DNA from: Mycobacterium sp. HUMS_12744610
GTDB lineage: Bacteria; Actinomycetota; Actinomycetes; Mycobacteriales; Mycobacteriaceae
Reading direction: 5' to 3'
Length of the DNA: 64,000 nucleotides
NCBI RefSeq assembly: GCF_041206865.1
Contig: NZ_JBGEDP010000001.1
Location: 186,001 to 250,000, forward strand
Part shown: in pieces, positions 6,503-19,082 of the stretch
How positions within the stretch are numbered: position 1 is the stretch's first letter
Layout: each line of letters opens with the position of its first letter
Notes under the pieces: model-generated
Told to the model about the DNA's origin: nothing
Databases searched by the model: none
The model's input: the letters and a program-made list of their open reading frames with translations, nothing else
Position numbers and translations under genes: made by a program

Positions 6503-9500
6503 TCAGGGCTTGATGCGAATCGGTCCCGGCGACCACCACCCGCTGCGGGTGGCGGTGCCCAGGTCCAGCTGGGCGGGGCGCGCCTCGGCGATGGTGTCGA
6601 ACTTGCGCAGCGACCCCCAGTCGCGGCCCCAGTCGTGGGACAGATACGTCGACATCACGTGGGCGCGCAGCAGCAGGTCGGTGATCCCCAGCAGGCCGCC
6701 GTTGACTCCGTCCTCCCAGGTGTCGGTGTCCTGCTTCTTGGCGTTGTAGTCCGGCGTGATGCGGAACTTCGGGATCTCGGTGACGCCGTTGACGTGCAGC
6801 ATCGGGTGCTGGCACGGGAACGCCAGCCCGACCGCCCAGTCCATCAGCACCGGCTGCGAGGAGCCGACGTATTCCTGCACGGAGCGCAGTTCGGGCACCC
6901 GCGGCGGGGTCACCGCTATCCAGTCCTCCGGCGTGAGGGAGAGGTCCTCGGCCACCACCCGAACCGCGACCGCGTCGGCGGGTATCTGGGACCGGGCGAA
7001 GCGCAGGTTGCGCCACACCTTGGGCTGTTCGCCGTAGAGGTCGTAGGGCGTCAGCCGGCCGGCCGCGACCGGCTCACCGCCGGAGCCGGGACTGCCGTAC
7101 TCCAGCACGACGGTCTGCCCGGCGGTGTATCCGTGCAGGATGCTGGTGCCGGTGATCCTGCCCGCGGCGGTCACCACCACCAGGGGGTGCCCGTCGTCCG
7201 GCCTGGGCAGTCGATACCACGCCGAGGTCAGCCTGCTCTGCCGTTGCGCTCCCGTGGTGTAGCTGCCCGCCAGCGGAACCCGGTCGGGGTCCAATCCGTA
7301 GGGCAGCGGCAGCATGGACCCGTTGATCCCCGGCGAGGCCAGCTTGGTGGGCCCGTACCAGTCGTAGTCGGTGCCCGGCTGCGGAACCGCCGTTTCCCGG
7401 ACCGCCTCGGCCAGGGTGCGTTCCGGGACGCCGTTGGGGGTGAACCCCGTCGGATGGACGCCGCCCAGCGGTCCCAGCGGGCCGTAATCGCCGGGCAGGG
7501 GCGTCATGAAACCGGCGTTGCTGTCCGGCTCGACGAGCACGTCGTCGGCCAGCGCGCAGCCCCCGGAGAATTCCCGCAGGTTGTCCCAGCCGTTGGAGTA
7601 GGTGGGGTACTGGCGCACGATCCCGGCCACCATCGACGCGACGAAAACCAACGCCATGAACCCGGCCGCGATCGGCACCGGTGCTGCCGTCGCCGCCCGC
7701 GCCAGCCGGCCCTCCCCGCGGTCCCGCGGAGCGAAGTGCAGCCACACCGCCCACAGTGCCGCGACCGCGAACACCGCGAAAATCATTGCGCTGACGCTGA
7801 TTCCGCCGAGCCTGGGCATGATGTTGTTGAACGGCACGCCGTAGCTCGAGACGTACCACCAGCCGTTGGTGGTGGCGAAGCACAGCGCCAGCACGAACAG
7901 CACCGCCGCGGTGAACGCCATGCGGTTGCGTGACCAGCGCAGCACCTGGTGCGACACCAGCACCGTGGTCAGCGCGGCCATCGCCGCGCCCACCGCCGCG
8001 AACAGCCCGAAGTGGTGGACCCATTTGGTGGGGGTGAACATCAGGAAGAACATGGTGCCGAAGATGACGCCCATCAGGCGCCAGGCCGGCCCGCGGGCCA
8101 CGCCCGGAACGCGCTTGCGCCGCAGCATGATGAACACCGCGGTGAACAGGCACAGCGCGGTGATGAAAAAGCCGAACCGGCGCGACAGCGAACCGTCGAC
8201 GGTGGGCAGGAACAGGTAGTAGTAGCGCAGGTTCTCGGTGTACCAGGCCTGGCTGGGCCCGATGTCGGTGCGGATCCGGGTGGCCTCCAGCACCGTCGAC
8301 AGCGTCTGGTCGGCGAACACCACCGTCAGGATGACGAAGCCGGCGGCCAGCAGCGGGGCCACCAGCGGCCAGGTGCCGACCACGCGGTGCCGTTTGACCA
8401 TGATCCGCACGATCGGGCGGCCACCGGCGACCAGGGCGGCCACCGCGATGAGGCCGGTGGGCTGCACACCCAGGGTGAAGGCGGCCGTGACGACGGCCAG
8501 CGCCGCCGGCGTCACCCGTGAGGCGCACATCGACCGCTCGATCAGCACGTAGGTGATCAGCGAACCCAGCGCAATGATCGGCTCGGGGCGAAGACCGTTG
8601 TTGAACGGCATCCACGCGGTCAGCAGGACCAGGCCGGCCGCCCAGTTGGCGGCCGTGCTGCCGGTGACCGCGGGGCCCAGCCGGGGCAGCACCTCCCGCG
8701 ACAGCAGCAGCCAGCACACCAGCCCGGCGACCAGGTCGGGCAGCCGCATCCACAGGCTGCCGTCGCTGACGTGGGTCATCAGGGCCAGCAGGTTGTAGTA
8801 CCAGCCGAACGGGTCCTCCGGGCTGCCGAACCAGCGGAAGTAGTTGGACATGTACCCGGCGTGGTCGGCGACGCGGGCCATGCCCAGGATGTAGCCGTCG
8901 TCGGAGGAGTTCGCGCCGATCACATGCCAGAGCAGGAAACCGAAGATCACCGTGGCGTCGATGAGGGTGAACTTGCGCCAGCGGGTGGGGATCAGTCGGT
9001 GCATGCGCCGGCCGCCCAGCTGGTCCAGGCGCCACAGCGCGATCAGCGCGACGACGGTCGCCACGACCGCCAGCACCATCGCCGTCAGCTTCAGCGTGGT
9101 CGGGGTCGTCGAGAATCGGGTGTCGACGGTCGCGGAGAGCCGCAGCCCCGGCGGGGCGGGGCCGCTCAGGTCGCTGAACACCCCGACGATCTGCGGGCGC
9201 AGGTTGGGATCGGGGAAGCCGCCGCTCAAGGGCCGACCCGCCGGATCGGTCAACCCGACGAAGGTGGCGAAGGTGCCGGCCAGGGTGGAGGTGATCTCGA
9301 TGCTGGAGCATCCCGGGGCACCCCCGGGTCCTGCCACCTGATCGCGCGGCGCGCTGGCGATCACCACATTGCGGTCGGTGACGTCGACGCGCTGTTTGCC
9401 CGCGACGACGAACAGCGCATCGAGCGCGGCGTCCTTGCCCTTTTTGGGCGCCGTGCTCAGGACGACGCCGCCGTCGGGTGGCAGGGCGCCCACCACCGGG

Positions 9501-9748
9501 CACGGCACGCTGGCCGTCACGTCGACCGGGGTCAGCGAGATCAGCGGCGCCGTCACGCTGCCCAGTTGGCCGTTTTGCGGCCAGTTCAGCATGGCGGTGG
9601 TCTGCACGACGGGCAGCAGCGGCGTCGCGACGGACAGGACGAAACCGATGAGCCCCGCGATCGTCGCGACCCAGCGCGTCACCCGCACGTCCTGGCGGTT
9701 GGCGGGGCTCGCGGTGGCCCCGCGGCGTTCGGAGTTGATGACGCTCAT
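6503..9748 (-). CDS. embB: Arabinosyltransferase EmbB
   Basis: This 1081-residue GT-C membrane enzyme starts at ATG 9748, overlapping the embA stop as ATGA. It transfers arabinofuranose from decaprenylphosphoryl-arabinose onto arabinogalactan and is a target of ethambutol. An N-terminal transmembrane helix (about 27-50) and a lectin-like periplasmic domain are followed by the first GT-C loop with the catalytic acidic pair [12 protein letters not shown] (Asp283-Asp284). Many hydrophobic segments follow, then a C-terminal carbohydrate-binding domain. Met290 in that loop corresponds by alignment of the motif to M. tuberculosis Met306, so the common ethambutol-resistance codon is wild type. It is the last gene of the dprE1-to-embB cluster. 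Confidence 0.97.
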   Translation of the reverse strand: MSVINSERRGATASPANRQDVRVTRWVATIAGLIGFVLSVATPLLPVVQTTAMLNWPQNGQLGSVTAPLISLTPVDVTASVPCPVVGALPPDGGVVLSTAPKKGKDAALDALFVVAGKQRVDVTDRNVVIASAPRDQVAGPGGAPGCSSIEITSTLAGTFATFVGLTDPAGRPLSGGFPDPNLRPQIVGVFSDLSGPAPPGLRLSATVDTRFSTTPTTLKLTAMVLAVVATVVALIALWRLDQLGGRRMHRLIPTRWRKFTLIDATVIFGFLLWHVIGANSSDDGYILGMARVADHAGYMSNYFRWFGSPEDPFGWYYNLLALMTHVSDGSLWMRLPDLVAGLVCWLLLSREVLPRLGPAVTGSTAANWAAGLVLLTAWMPFNNGLRPEPIIALGSLITYVLIERSMCASRVTPAALAVVTAAFTLGVQPTGLIAVAALVAGGRPIVRIMVKRHRVVGTWPLVAPLLAAGFVILTVVFADQTLSTVLEATRIRTDIGPSQAWYTENLRYYYLFLPTVDGSLSRRFGFFITALCLFTAVFIMLRRKRVPGVARGPAWRLMGVIFGTMFFLMFTPTKWVHHFGLFAAVGAAMAALTTVLVSHQVLRWSRNRMAFTAAVLFVLALCFATTNGWWYVSSYGVPFNNIMPRLGGISVSAMIFAVFAVAALWAVWLHFAPRDRGEGRLARAATAAPVPIAAGFMALVFVASMVAGIVRQYPTYSNGWDNLREFSGGCALADDVLVEPDSNAGFMTPLPGDYGPLGPLGGVHPTGFTPNGVPERTLAEAVRETAVPQPGTDYDWYGPTKLASPGINGSMLPLPYGLDPDRVPLAGSYTTGAQRQSRLTSAWYRLPRPDDGHPLVVVTAAGRITGTSILHGYTAGQTVVLEYGSPGSGGEPVAAGRLTPYDLYGEQPKVWRNLRFARSQIPADAVAVRVVAEDLSLTPEDWIAVTPPRVPELRSVQEYVGSSQPVLMDWAVGLAFPCQHPMLHVNGVTEIPKFRITPDYNAKKQDTDTWEDGVNGGLLGITDLLLRAHVMSTYLSHDWGRDWGSLRKFDTIAEARPAQLDLGTATRSGWWSPGPIRIKP

Positions 9749-12700
9749 GGGAGGGCTCGAATCGGTCCTTTACGGCTCCAGCCGGGCACGGTGGTCATGC
9801 CCTGCACGACGGCGGCGTTCGGCGCTTGGTCGGCCGGCACCAAACGGTGGTACTGCTCGACGGAGCCCCAGTCGCGGTGCCAGTCGCCGCGCAGGTAGGT
9901 CGCGACGGTCGAGGTGTACATCATCGCCTGGGTGAACAGGAACGGGCCGCCGGCCTCACCGGCCTGCCACCCGTTCGACGACGCCGCCGTCTGCTTGTGC
10001 TCGGGCATGATGCGGTAGTCCGGAAGCTCGGCGACGCCGAGGTGTTCGGTGAACGGCCGCTGGCAGGGGAAGTTCGCCGCGGTCGCGACGTCCATCAGCA
10101 CCGGGGTCTGCGATCCGAGTAGGTGCTGCAGGGTCTGCAGCACCGGGACCCGCGGAGGGGTGAACGCGAACCACTGCTCGGAGCTCAGGTTCGGGTCGTA
10201 GGCGACGATGCGCGCCACGTTGGCCTCCGGCGGCGCCCAGGCCAGCGGGAACCGCAGGTTGCGCCACGCCGGCTCCGGCCCGATGTCGATCGGCTGCACC
10301 TCGCCCAGCGGCTGGGTGGTGCCGTCCGGGCGCGTGACCCCCCACTGCAGCTTGAGCAACTGCCCGTAGGTGAAGGTGCCGTCCTCCTTGTAGGACCAGA
10401 TGGCGCCGGCGGCCGAGACCACGACCAGCGGGCGGCCCGGGTCGCGAGGAGGCAACCGATACCAGGCCGAGGTCGCCGTGGCGGCCAGCGAATTCTCGCC
10501 GTAGCTGCCCATCACCGGGGTGCGGGCCGGGTCGAGGCCGAACGGCAGCGCCGCATGCGACCCGTTGACGCCGACCGGGCCCTTGCCGCCGGCGGTGCCC
10601 GCGGAGTCGCTCATGGTGGCGTTGGGTTTGTTGGGCGAGGCGTCGGAGTTCACCACGCCGGGCTTGGTCACCACCGGGTAGGACCGCAGGTCCTCGCCCA
10701 CCCCGTCGGGTTTGAAGCCGACCGGGTTGAGCCCGCCGAGCGGGCCGTAGGGCCCGAACTGCTGTCCGGGGACCGGCTGCAGCAGCCCGGCGTTCGGGTC
10801 GGGTTCGGCCAGCACGTCGTCGGCCATCGCGCAGCTGGTGAGCCCGGAAGCGATCGCCGCCAGGTTGGCCTTGCCGGTGGTGTACTGCGGGTAGCGGAAC
10901 ACCGCGGCCTTGGCCAGCGAGGCGACCTCGCCGACCACCATGATCGACGCGACCACCAGCAGCGGCGTCGAGGCCAGCACCCGGTTGCGCCGGTTGGCCT
11001 TGACCTCGGTGTGCCCGGCGTAGTCCATCCGGAAGTGGTACCAGGCGGCCAGCAGGCCGGTCAGGATCGACAGCGTCAGGAACATCGACGTCACCGGGTG
11101 GCTGGCGACGACCGGCGGGATGTCGTACCAGGGCACCCCGTAGTTGTTGACGTCGAACCAGCCGTTGACGCCCGAGGTCGCCCACGCCAGCACGAACAGC
11201 AGCGCGGTGACATACAGCGTCAGGTTGCGCCGGCTGTGCAGCCCGATCCGGGCGAAGGCGAACGCGGTCACGGCGCCCAGCAAGCCGGCCAGCCCCGCGA
11301 ACACGCCGAACTGCACGGCCCACTTCGTCGGGGTGAACGTCAGCATCAGCAGCCCGACGGCAGTGGTGCCGATCAGCCGCCACGCCGGGCCGCTGGCCAC
11401 CCCCGGCACCCGGCCGCGCCGGAGCAGCACCACCAGCACCACGAACATGCACAGCAGCACCACCAGCACGGCGAAGCGCCGCGACATCGAGCCCTCGGCG
11501 TTGCTCTCCACCGTCAGGAAGTAGTAGCGCAGGAAGTCCTGGTACCAGGCGATCGTCGGGCCGACCTTGTATTTGATGCGCGCCGACTCGGCGACCGTGG
11601 CCAGGGTCTGGCTGCGGAACACCACGACGGTGATCAGCGACAGCGCGGCCGCCAGCACCGCCAGCGGCGCGAGCAGCCCGTCGGTGGCGCGGCGCCGCCG
11701 GATCACCCCGGCGATGGCTCGCGCCCCGGTCAGCAGGGCGGCGACGGCGACCAGGCCCTGTGGGGCCAGCGTCGCGGTGAGCATCGCGACGATGATCGCG
11801 ACCGCGGCCGGCGCCAGGCGGCCCAGCGCGATCGCGCGTTCGGTCAGCATCCAGGTGGCCACCGCGCCCAGGGCGATGAGCGGCTCGGGCCGCAGCCCGT
11901 TGTTGAACGGCAACCAGGCGGCCAGGAACACCGCGCCTGCGGTGAACACCGCGAGCCGGTTGGCCGCCAGGCCGCCCCGGCCGGGCCCCAGCCGCCGCAG
12001 CGCCCAGTGTCCGATGATCAGCCAGCACCCGATCCCGGCCAGCGTGGCCGGCAGCCGCATCCACACGCCGGCGGTGCTCACCGACGCCATGCCCGACAGC
12101 ACGGACAGATACCAGTCGAACGGCGCATCCGTCGTCCCGAAGAAGCGGTAGTAGTTGTCGACGTAGCCGGCCTTGGGCGCGATGCGGGCGATGGTCAGGT
12201 TGTAGCCGTCGTCCGACGAGGTGGCGCCGATGACATGCCATCCCAGCAGCGTCGCGATGACCCCGGCGTCGGCCAGCCAGACCGCGGCCCCGGCGCGCCG
12301 GCGTGCACCCCGACGGAGCCGGCCGCGGCTGCGCCGGTCCAGCGCGGCCAGCGCGGCGATGGCGGCCAGCACGGCCAGCGCGCCGACGGTCATCGCGGCC
12401 GTCTTCAGCGGCGTGGGCGCCGTGATGAAGCGGGTGTCGATGTCCACCCGCGCCGACAGCCCGGGCTGGGCCGGCACTTTCAGGTCGGTGAAGATTCCGC
12501 CGACCTGCGGCTTCTTCTCCGACGGCAGCACGCCGGAGGCGCCGGGTACGCCGACGAAATCCGCGCCGACGGACCCCGTGTCAGCCCAGATGTGCAACGC
12601 CCGGCAGGTGTCCGCCGCGACCGCCGAGCGCTGCGCGACCGTGGCCACCGAGTCGCGGAACGCCGCGACGACCACGTCCTTGTCGGCGCGCACGAACAGC

Positions 12701-13008
12701 CCGTTCTTTCCGGCGTCGACACCGCTGGCGGGCAGCGTCGAGACCACCAGCCCGCCGTCGGCGGGCAGGGTGGCGATCGCCGGGCAGGGGATGGAGATGT
12801 CGAGCGCGCGCGGCGCCCCGGACACCAGCGGCGCGGTGACCTGGGCGACCTGCCCGTCGATGGTGCCCTGCGGCCACAGGATGGTTGCGGTGGTCTGCCG
12901 CACCGGAAGCAGAGGGACGCAGAGGCAGATCAGCACGCCCACGATGCCCGCGGCGACGGCCACCAGCCTCGGGACGCGCCGGGATTGCTGCTCGCCGTCG
13001 GGGGACAC
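9745..13008 (-). CDS. embA: Arabinosyltransferase EmbA
   Basis: This 1087-residue protein starts from GTG 13008 ([18 protein letters not shown]). The open frame extends to 13092, but the chosen start matches the EmbA N-terminus seen in M. tuberculosis. It is a GT-C arabinosyltransferase that acts with EmbB on arabinogalactan. The catalytic loop is [14 protein letters not shown] (Asp266-Asp267), followed by the family segment [23 protein letters not shown]-terminally come the [18 protein letters not shown] region and a carbohydrate-binding domain ending [12 protein letters not shown]. It is separated from embC by 175 bp that probably hold the embAB promoter, and overlaps embB by four bases. 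Confidence 0.96.
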   Translation of the reverse strand: MSPDGEQQSRRVPRLVAVAAGIVGVLICLCVPLLPVRQTTATILWPQGTIDGQVAQVTAPLVSGAPRALDISIPCPAIATLPADGGLVVSTLPASGVDAGKNGLFVRADKDVVVAAFRDSVATVAQRSAVAADTCRALHIWADTGSVGADFVGVPGASGVLPSEKKPQVGGIFTDLKVPAQPGLSARVDIDTRFITAPTPLKTAAMTVGALAVLAAIAALAALDRRSRGRLRRGARRRAGAAVWLADAGVIATLLGWHVIGATSSDDGYNLTIARIAPKAGYVDNYYRFFGTTDAPFDWYLSVLSGMASVSTAGVWMRLPATLAGIGCWLIIGHWALRRLGPGRGGLAANRLAVFTAGAVFLAAWLPFNNGLRPEPLIALGAVATWMLTERAIALGRLAPAAVAIIVAMLTATLAPQGLVAVAALLTGARAIAGVIRRRRATDGLLAPLAVLAAALSLITVVVFRSQTLATVAESARIKYKVGPTIAWYQDFLRYYFLTVESNAEGSMSRRFAVLVVLLCMFVVLVVLLRRGRVPGVASGPAWRLIGTTAVGLLMLTFTPTKWAVQFGVFAGLAGLLGAVTAFAFARIGLHSRRNLTLYVTALLFVLAWATSGVNGWFDVNNYGVPWYDIPPVVASHPVTSMFLTLSILTGLLAAWYHFRMDYAGHTEVKANRRNRVLASTPLLVVASIMVVGEVASLAKAAVFRYPQYTTGKANLAAIASGLTSCAMADDVLAEPDPNAGLLQPVPGQQFGPYGPLGGLNPVGFKPDGVGEDLRSYPVVTKPGVVNSDASPNKPNATMSDSAGTAGGKGPVGVNGSHAALPFGLDPARTPVMGSYGENSLAATATSAWYRLPPRDPGRPLVVVSAAGAIWSYKEDGTFTYGQLLKLQWGVTRPDGTTQPLGEVQPIDIGPEPAWRNLRFPLAWAPPEANVARIVAYDPNLSSEQWFAFTPPRVPVLQTLQHLLGSQTPVLMDVATAANFPCQRPFTEHLGVAELPDYRIMPEHKQTAASSNGWQAGEAGGPFLFTQAMMYTSTVATYLRGDWHRDWGSVEQYHRLVPADQAPNAAVVQGMTTVPGWSRKGPIRALP

Positions 13009-13183
13009 GAGGGTCGATGGTAAGCGACGCCGCTGAGGACGCAGGGCATGGACGCGGGGATAGCGCCCAGCGGGTATGCCGCAGAGCGACACGCCGAAAT
13101 CGGTGTGAATTGGGTAACAATTCTCGGTTTGGCGACGGGTTGGGCCGGTAATCCCCCCGGCGCTGCTGTAGTCCCGCCCGACC
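13009..13183 (-). promoter_or_regulatory. embC-embA intergenic region, probable embAB promoter
   Basis: These 175 bp are the only sizeable gap inside the emb cluster. On the minus strand a TACCAT hexamer (13017-13022) lies about eight bases before the embA GTG, so transcripts could start almost at the start codon. In M. tuberculosis the equivalent gap carries the embAB promoter, where promoter mutations raise ethambutol resistance. EmbR control is known there but no EmbR site is identifiable by eye here. Confidence 0.4.
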
Positions 13184-16100
13184 CTAGTGCCGCAGCGGCC
13201 CCGGGTTCCACAGGCCGCCGCGGGTGACCGTCCCCAGCTGGAGCCGGGCCGGGCCGGCGTCGGGGTAGTAGGGCGTGAGCCGTTGCAGCGAGCCCCAGTC
13301 CCGCGACCAGTCGTCCTTGAGGTAGCTGGCCACCGTCGTGGCCTTGAGCAGCAGCTCGGTGACGCCCAGCGGGCCGCCGCCGTTGTTGTCCATCACCGGC
13401 GAATTGGCCTCGGCGCCGAAGCGGTCCGGCAGGATGCGCCACTTCGGCGTCTCGTCGACGCCGTTTCGGTGGTCGAACGGCCGCTGGCACGGGAACGCCA
13501 GGCCGACCAGCCAGTCCAGGAACACCGGGTCCCGCGACCCCACGACGTCCTGCAGCGTGCGCAGCCGCGGGATCCGCGGCGGGGTAACGGCGATCCAGTG
13601 CTGCGGCGCGAGGTCCTCGTCGTCGACGACCAGGCGCACCTGGGTGGCCGACGCCGGGATCGCCGAGAGGCCCAGCCGCAGGTTGCGCCACGCCGGTGAC
13701 GCCCCCACGTCGGCGAACTGGAACGACCCGCCCGGGTGCCCGCTTGCGGCTTCGCTGTCGGTGGCCCACTGGACCTGGACCTCGCGCGGGTCGAAGCGGC
13801 CCGCGGCGCTGACCACCAGCAGCGGGCCCGCCTGGTCGCGGGGCGGCAGCCGGTACCAGCCCGACCGCAGTCGCGCGGGCACCTGGATGCCGGGCCGCCA
13901 GCTGCCCAGCACCGGGGTGCGCGCCGGGTCCAGGTTGTAGGGCAGTTGCGCGCGGGAGTTGTTGAGCCCGGGGGCCGCCCGGGTGCCGCCCTCGGTGCCG
14001 GCGCCGGTGCCGGTGACCGGGTTGTCGTCGGTGACGAAGCTGCGGTCGCCCGGCCGTTCCATCACCGGGTCGGCGCGCACGTCGGCGGGAATGCCGTTGG
14101 GGGTGAAGGCTTCCGACAGGCCGGCGCCCAGGGCCTGCGCCGCCGGTCCTGTCACCGGCGCCAGCATGCCGGCGTTGGGGTCCTGCTCCACCAGCACGTC
14201 CTGCGCCAGGCCGCAGGTGTTGCCCGTCAGGGCCTCCAGGTTGGACCGGCCGACCGACCACGCGGGGTACTGGCCGATCATCGCCAGGGTCAGCGACATC
14301 ACCTCGAAGACCACCAGCACCCACGCGGCGATCGCCAAGGGGGACTGGACGATTCCGGCCAGCCGCGCCCCGTATCGCGTTCGGGGCGGCGCGTTGTCGG
14401 TGGCGACGAAGTGGAACCACGCGGCCAGCAGCAGCACCAGCGTCGTCAACCCGAGGAACAGCGTGGAGGCGCCATAGTGCCACTTGGGGAACGAATTCGA
14501 CCAGGGCACACCGAAGTTGGACACGTACCACCAGCCGTTCACGCTGGCGAAGCACTGCGCCATCAGGAACAGCACCACGGCGGCGAAGACGGTGCGGTTG
14601 CGGCGCGAGCGCATGGCCCCGGCCTTCACCGCGACCGCGGCCAGCGCCCCCAGCGATCCGGCCAGCCCGGCGAACACGCCGAAGTGGTGGGTCCACTTGG
14701 TGGGGGTGAACATCATCGCGACGAACGAGATGATGGTGATGCCGATGATGCGGCGGCTCGGCCCGGCGGCCGTGCCCGGAATCCTGCCCTTGCGCAGCGA
14801 CATCGCCACGGAGATGCCGAGCGCGAGGACCAGCGCCAGCACAGCGAAGCGGCGGGCCACCGAGCCGTCGGGGCTGGCCATGAACAGCCGTTCGTAGCGG
14901 AGGTGTTCGTCGAACCAGGTCAAGCTGGGGCCGACGGCGCGCTTGAGCGCGGTGGCCTGCATCTCCCCGGCCAGGGTCTGGTCGCGGAAGATCAGGATCA
15001 CCGTCACGGTGGCCGCGGCGGCCAGGGGCGCCAGCAGCGGCAGCAGCCCGAACCGCTCGGATCTGCGGTGCAGGATGGTCCGCAGCGGCCCGACCGCGAC
15101 CAGCAGCGCCCCGATGGAGGCGATGCCCGTCGGCCCGGAGAACAGCGTCAGCGCCCCGATGATGCAGGCCCCCGCCACGGGCAGCAGCCGGCTGGTGGCC
15201 ACCGCGCGTTCCACCGAGCACCACGTCAGCAGGATGCCCAGGGCGATGATCGGTTCGGGCCGCAGCCCGTTGTCGAGCGGCAGCCACACCGCCAGGAACA
15301 TGCCCGCCGCCGTCCACGCCGCCGCCCGGCTGCGCTTGACCGCGCGGCCCAGGCGGGGGATGACCTCGCGGCTGATCAGCCACCAGCAGGTCAGCGCCAT
15401 GGCCAGGGTCGGCAGCCGCATCCAGATGCTGGTGGTGGTGACGTGCGCCCACAGCGCCAGCAGGTCGTAGTACCAGCCGAACGGGGCCTCGGGCGTGCCG
15501 AACCAGCGGTAGTAGTTGGCCATGTAGCCGGCGTGCTCGGACACCCGGGCCATGGTCAGGATGTAGCCGTCGTCGGAGGTGTTGGCGCCGACGAAGTGCC
15601 ACCACACCAGCACCGCGATCACCAGGGCGTCCAGCCCGCCGATCGACCACCACCGCGCGGGCAGGAAGCGGCGGTGCCGGGTGCCGTCGGAGGTGTCGAG
15701 GACGTGCAGTGCGACCAGGGCGGCGGCCGTGCAGAGCAGCCCGAGGATCATCGCGGCCAGCTTCAGCGCCGTGGGGCTGCTGCTGTAGCGGGTGTCCACG
15801 GTCGCCGCGAAGCTCAGGCCTGGCGGTGCCGGTCCGCTCAGGTCGGTGAACACGCCGACGATCTGGGGCCGGAAGTCGTAGCCGCTGCGCTCCCCGCGCA
15901 GCGGTGCGCCGGGATGCTCGGCATTGGGGCCCTGCCGCAGCCCGACGAACTCGGCGACCACCTTCTCGGCGTGCGCGGTGAACGTCAGTTGCCGGCAGGC
16001 CGGGCTGAGCACCTGGCTCAACGGGGCCGTCACCACCGGGACGTTGCGCACCACCAGGACCAGGTAGTCGTTGGCGCGCTGGATGAGCAGCCCGCGGTCG

Positions 16101-16444
16101 ACGGCCTTGGGGGCCTGCTTGGGCACCGTCGACAGCAGCACCGTCTTGTCGGTGTTCTGCGGCCCGGCCAGCCCGGCGGCGGCCTGGCACGGCACGGCGA
16201 GGTTCAGTTCGGTGGCCACGTAACCGATCAGCGGCGCCTCGACGCTGGCGAAGGTGCCGCTTTGCGGCCAGTTCAGCTGCGCGGTGGTCTGTTTGACCGG
16301 CAGCAGCGGCGTGGCGACGGCCAGCAGGGTTCCGAGTAAACCGGCGATGGTCGCCACGAGCCGAGCGATCCGGTGGTTGGTTCCCGTGTCGCTCACGGAG
16401 CTAGATGGTAGTTCTTCGGCCCTAGCTGGGGTTTCGGTGACCAT
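13184..16444 (-). CDS. embC: Arabinosyltransferase EmbC
   Basis: This 1086-residue protein starts at ATG 16444, sharing one base with the aftA stop (TGATG). EmbC polymerises the arabinan of lipoarabinomannan, and its C-terminal carbohydrate-binding domain controls chain length. Visible features are an N-terminal transmembrane helix, the periplasmic insertion, the catalytic loop [14 protein letters not shown] (Asp291-Asp292), the family stretch [20 protein letters not shown], about a dozen later hydrophobic segments and the C-terminal domain with [23 protein letters not shown]. The one-base overlap indicates translational coupling to aftA. The length is in line with M. tuberculosis EmbC. Confidence 0.96.
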   Translation of the reverse strand: MVTETPARAEELPSSSVSDTGTNHRIARLVATIAGLLGTLLAVATPLLPVKQTTAQLNWPQSGTFASVEAPLIGYVATELNLAVPCQAAAGLAGPQNTDKTVLLSTVPKQAPKAVDRGLLIQRANDYLVLVVRNVPVVTAPLSQVLSPACRQLTFTAHAEKVVAEFVGLRQGPNAEHPGAPLRGERSGYDFRPQIVGVFTDLSGPAPPGLSFAATVDTRYSSSPTALKLAAMILGLLCTAAALVALHVLDTSDGTRHRRFLPARWWSIGGLDALVIAVLVWWHFVGANTSDDGYILTMARVSEHAGYMANYYRWFGTPEAPFGWYYDLLALWAHVTTTSIWMRLPTLAMALTCWWLISREVIPRLGRAVKRSRAAAWTAAGMFLAVWLPLDNGLRPEPIIALGILLTWCSVERAVATSRLLPVAGACIIGALTLFSGPTGIASIGALLVAVGPLRTILHRRSERFGLLPLLAPLAAAATVTVILIFRDQTLAGEMQATALKRAVGPSLTWFDEHLRYERLFMASPDGSVARRFAVLALVLALGISVAMSLRKGRIPGTAAGPSRRIIGITIISFVAMMFTPTKWTHHFGVFAGLAGSLGALAAVAVKAGAMRSRRNRTVFAAVVLFLMAQCFASVNGWWYVSNFGVPWSNSFPKWHYGASTLFLGLTTLVLLLAAWFHFVATDNAPPRTRYGARLAGIVQSPLAIAAWVLVVFEVMSLTLAMIGQYPAWSVGRSNLEALTGNTCGLAQDVLVEQDPNAGMLAPVTGPAAQALGAGLSEAFTPNGIPADVRADPVMERPGDRSFVTDDNPVTGTGAGTEGGTRAAPGLNNSRAQLPYNLDPARTPVLGSWRPGIQVPARLRSGWYRLPPRDQAGPLLVVSAAGRFDPREVQVQWATDSEAASGHPGGSFQFADVGASPAWRNLRLGLSAIPASATQVRLVVDDEDLAPQHWIAVTPPRIPRLRTLQDVVGSRDPVFLDWLVGLAFPCQRPFDHRNGVDETPKWRILPDRFGAEANSPVMDNNGGGPLGVTELLLKATTVASYLKDDWSRDWGSLQRLTPYYPDAGPARLQLGTVTRGGLWNPGPLRH

Positions 16445-18315
16445 CAGCCGCCGCCCCCGGGCTTGCGGATGGCCAGCACGAACGGGCCGACGGTTGCCAC
16501 GGCGAAACGGGGGTCGGCGAACAGGGCCGCCCGCAGATCGACGACGTAGCGGCGGACGTTGGGCTGGTTGGGGTAGACGTCTTCGGCGAGGCGCAACGTG
16601 TAGTTGCCGTTCGCGCCGCGGCGCATCAGGAACACCGTGGGTGGCGTCCAGGGGCAGGTGTCCAGGGCGTGGATCAGCTCATCGGGCGTCTTGAGTTTCG
16701 ACCATTTCTCGATCTGCGCCGCCCGCAGGTCGAACTGTGCCAGTGGGTTGGCGTAGTGCGAGGTCAGCCCCTGGAAGCCCCAATACGGGTAGTAGGACAG
16801 GAAGCTGTAGTCGGCGGTCATCACCACGACCCGGTCGGGCGGCAGCCCGGTCACCTGCCGGATGGCGGCATCGACCTTCGCGTAGAACTTCTCCGAGCCG
16901 GCCGGCCGCCGGTCGCCGCGCTGGCCGTGCCCGTCGGTGTCGGTGTAGGCGATGGTCAGGTCGGGGCGCAGCACCTCGGGGATGTCCTGGCTGAACGCGA
17001 TCGCCGCGGCCAGCCCGACGGCGCCGGCCACCGGGAGGACGGCGCGGTTCCTGGCGGCCAGCGCCCGGATGGCCTCCAGGAAGCCGAACGCCCCGGCCGC
17101 GACCAGCAGCACGGTCAGGGTGGGCTGCAGCCGGAACGAGAGCAGCGTGGTGCGCGCCAGCGTGGTCAGCATCGACAGCAGCGACCACAGGTAGACCGCC
17201 AGCACGCCGATGGCCAGCGCGCCGGCCCGCACCGACGCGCGGGCGCGCAGCACCAGCCACAGCGTGCCCACCATGCAGACCGCGCCGAGCAGGGAGAACT
17301 GCAGCATCGGGAAGGTCAGCTGGGCGCCGTCGGCGGGCAGGTAGTGCGCGGCGCTGCCGGTGTTGCTGACCGGGCTGTGCGCCGCGCGCAACGCGAACGG
17401 CAGCCAGGTGGTGGCGCCGATGGCCGCCGCAATGACGGCGATGGCGGCCAGCCTGCGTAGCGGGTCCCGCGCGGCCTGCGCACCGCCGCGCCGCCAGCGC
17501 GAGCCGGCCAGCAGCGCGGCCATCAACGCCACCGTGAACGCGCTGAAGCCGAACAGCAGCGTGTACCAGGTGGCCGCCCAGCCCAGGAAGATCCCGGCGC
17601 CGACCACCGCGGCCCAGCCGCCGTTGCGATCCCCCGCGCGCAGGCCCGACCACGTCAGCACCATTACGGGCGGCAGCAGCACGGTGATCATCGCCGAGTA
17701 GGGCTCCGGCGCACCGTAGGCCAGCGTCGCCGCCGCGGTGGCGGTGGTGACCACCAGCGCGTACTCGAAGCGGATCATCCGCCACCACAGCACCAGCGCG
17801 ACCGCGACCGCGACGGCGATCGAGGTGATCGCCCACGGCTTGAACACCTCCCAGGCCGGTGTGCCGGTCAGCGCGGCGGCGCGGCCGCCGATCCAGAACC
17901 AGCCCGGCGGGTAGAACGGCGGCAGGCCGAGGTAGGTCATGTCGTGCAGGGCGGGGCTGTCGGCGAGCCGGGTCAGGTATTCGGTGCGGAACTGCTGGTC
18001 GACGGAGACGCCGAACAGGTACAGCTTGGTCGCCCCCAGCGGCATGCCGAGGGTCACGACGGTGAACGCGCAGACGAACACCAGCGCGCCCAGCCGGGCG
18101 AGCAGCCGGTGGCCGCGCCGCCACGCCCAGCCGGCGCCGACGAGCCCGGCCAGGCAGCCGACCTGCCCGACGGTGGTCAGCGCGTGCAGTTGGTTCGACG
18201 ACGGGTAGGCCGGCCACTGCACGCGCGAGATCGCGACCAGCGACACCACGGACACGGCGACGGCGACCAGCGCGGCCGCGGCGATCTGGCCGAGACCGGC
18301 GAGCGCGCTGCGCAC
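16444..18315 (-). CDS. aftA: Arabinofuranosyltransferase AftA
   Basis: This 623-residue protein starts from GTG 18315, two bases after the dprE2 stop, a spacing I recall for the same junction in M. tuberculosis. The frame stays open to an ATG at 18399 inside dprE2, so a longer form (651 residues) is possible. AftA adds the first arabinofuranose residues to the galactan of arabinogalactan from decaprenylphosphoryl-arabinose. It has the AftA layout: about eleven hydrophobic segments, the early loop [59 protein letters not shown], and a C-terminal soluble domain ([21 protein letters not shown]). It is translationally coupled to embC. Confidence 0.93.
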   Translation of the reverse strand: MRSALAGLGQIAAAALVAVAVSVVSLVAISRVQWPAYPSSNQLHALTTVGQVGCLAGLVGAGWAWRRGHRLLARLGALVFVCAFTVVTLGMPLGATKLYLFGVSVDQQFRTEYLTRLADSPALHDMTYLGLPPFYPPGWFWIGGRAAALTGTPAWEVFKPWAITSIAVAVAVALVLWWRMIRFEYALVVTTATAAATLAYGAPEPYSAMITVLLPPVMVLTWSGLRAGDRNGGWAAVVGAGIFLGWAATWYTLLFGFSAFTVALMAALLAGSRWRRGGAQAARDPLRRLAAIAVIAAAIGATTWLPFALRAAHSPVSNTGSAAHYLPADGAQLTFPMLQFSLLGAVCMVGTLWLVLRARASVRAGALAIGVLAVYLWSLLSMLTTLARTTLLSFRLQPTLTVLLVAAGAFGFLEAIRALAARNRAVLPVAGAVGLAAAIAFSQDIPEVLRPDLTIAYTDTDGHGQRGDRRPAGSEKFYAKVDAAIRQVTGLPPDRVVVMTADYSFLSYYPYWGFQGLTSHYANPLAQFDLRAAQIEKWSKLKTPDELIHALDTCPWTPPTVFLMRRGANGNYTLRLAEDVYPNQPNVRRYVVDLRAALFADPRFAVATVGPFVLAIRKPGGGG

Positions 18316-18317
18316 GG

Positions 18318-19082
18318 TCAGATTGGCAGCCTGCGGAAGACGCTCCGCGGGATGTGTCGCAACACCATCATCACATAGCGGAATGCTGCTGGCGCCCAAA
18401 CCAATTCCTTACCTTTTGCCGCCGCGGTCACCGCGAGGTTCGCGACGTACTCCTTGTCTACGGTGAGCGGGGCCTCCTTGATGTGCGCGCTCATCCGGGT
18501 GCGCACCTGGCCGGGCCGGATCACCAGCACGCGAACCCCGTACTCCCGCAGCGCCTCGCCGAGTCCGAGGTAGAACCCGTCCAGGCCGGCCTTGGTGGAG
18601 CCGTAGACGAAGTTGGACCGCCGCACCCGCTCCCCGGCCACCGTGCTCATCGCGATGATCTGGCCGAAGCCCTGGGCGCGCATCTTCTCGCCCAGCAGCA
18701 CACCCACCGAAACCGCTGCGGTGTAGTTGATCTCGGCCGCCAGCACGGCCTTGCGCTGGTCCTGCCACAGCTCCTCGGCGTCCCCGAGCACCCCGAAGGC
18801 CACGATCGCGACGTCCACGTCCCCATGGGCGAAGGCCTGCTCGATCACCGCGGGATGGCTGTCGCTGGCGGTCGCGTCGAAGTCGACCCACTCGACCGAC
18901 TTGGCGCCCGCGGCGGTCAGCGCGGCGATGGCGTCATCCTTGCGGGGATGGCCCGGCAGGTCCGCCAGCACGATTCGCGCGTGCGCGTTCTGCAGGTAGC
19001 GCTCGCAGATGGCCAACCCGATCTCGGAGGTGCCCCCGAGCAGCAGGATGGTCTGCGGATTTCCCACGGCGTCCAGCACCAT
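18318..19082 (-). CDS. dprE2: Decaprenylphosphoryl-2-keto-ribose reductase DprE2
   Basis: This 254-residue protein has exactly the family length. DprE2 uses NADH to reduce the 2-keto intermediate made by DprE1, giving decaprenylphosphoryl-arabinose, the only arabinan donor. It is an SDR fold with the cofactor motif [12 protein letters not shown] near residue 13, a VDFDA segment, and the active-site pair in FVYGSTKAG (Tyr and Lys). A short amphipathic C-terminus ([18 protein letters not shown]) fits membrane association. The start follows the dprE1 stop immediately, and the stop is two bases before aftA, so dprE1, dprE2 and aftA are one unit. Confidence 0.95.
   Translation of the reverse strand: MVLDAVGNPQTILLLGGTSEIGLAICERYLQNAHARIVLADLPGHPRKDDAIAALTAAGAKSVEWVDFDATASDSHPAVIEQAFAHGDVDVAIVAFGVLGDAEELWQDQRKAVLAAEINYTAAVSVGVLLGEKMRAQGFGQIIAMSTVAGERVRRSNFVYGSTKAGLDGFYLGLGEALREYGVRVLVIRPGQVRTRMSAHIKEAPLTVDKEYVANLAVTAAAKGKELVWAPAAFRYVMMVLRHIPRSVFRRLPI

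Noticed and set aside
10123..13023. 966-codon plus-strand open frame antisense to embA
   Set aside because: Composition (Arg, Gly, His, Gln-rich) is that of the complement of a GC-rich coding sequence. embA explains the region fully. The same applies to 13736-16339 and 7074-9503.
18315..18399. Upstream ATG 18399 as the aftA start
   Set aside because: It lies inside dprE2 and adds 28 poorly conserved residues. GTG 18315 reproduces the two-base gap I recall in M. tuberculosis. Kept as an alternative.
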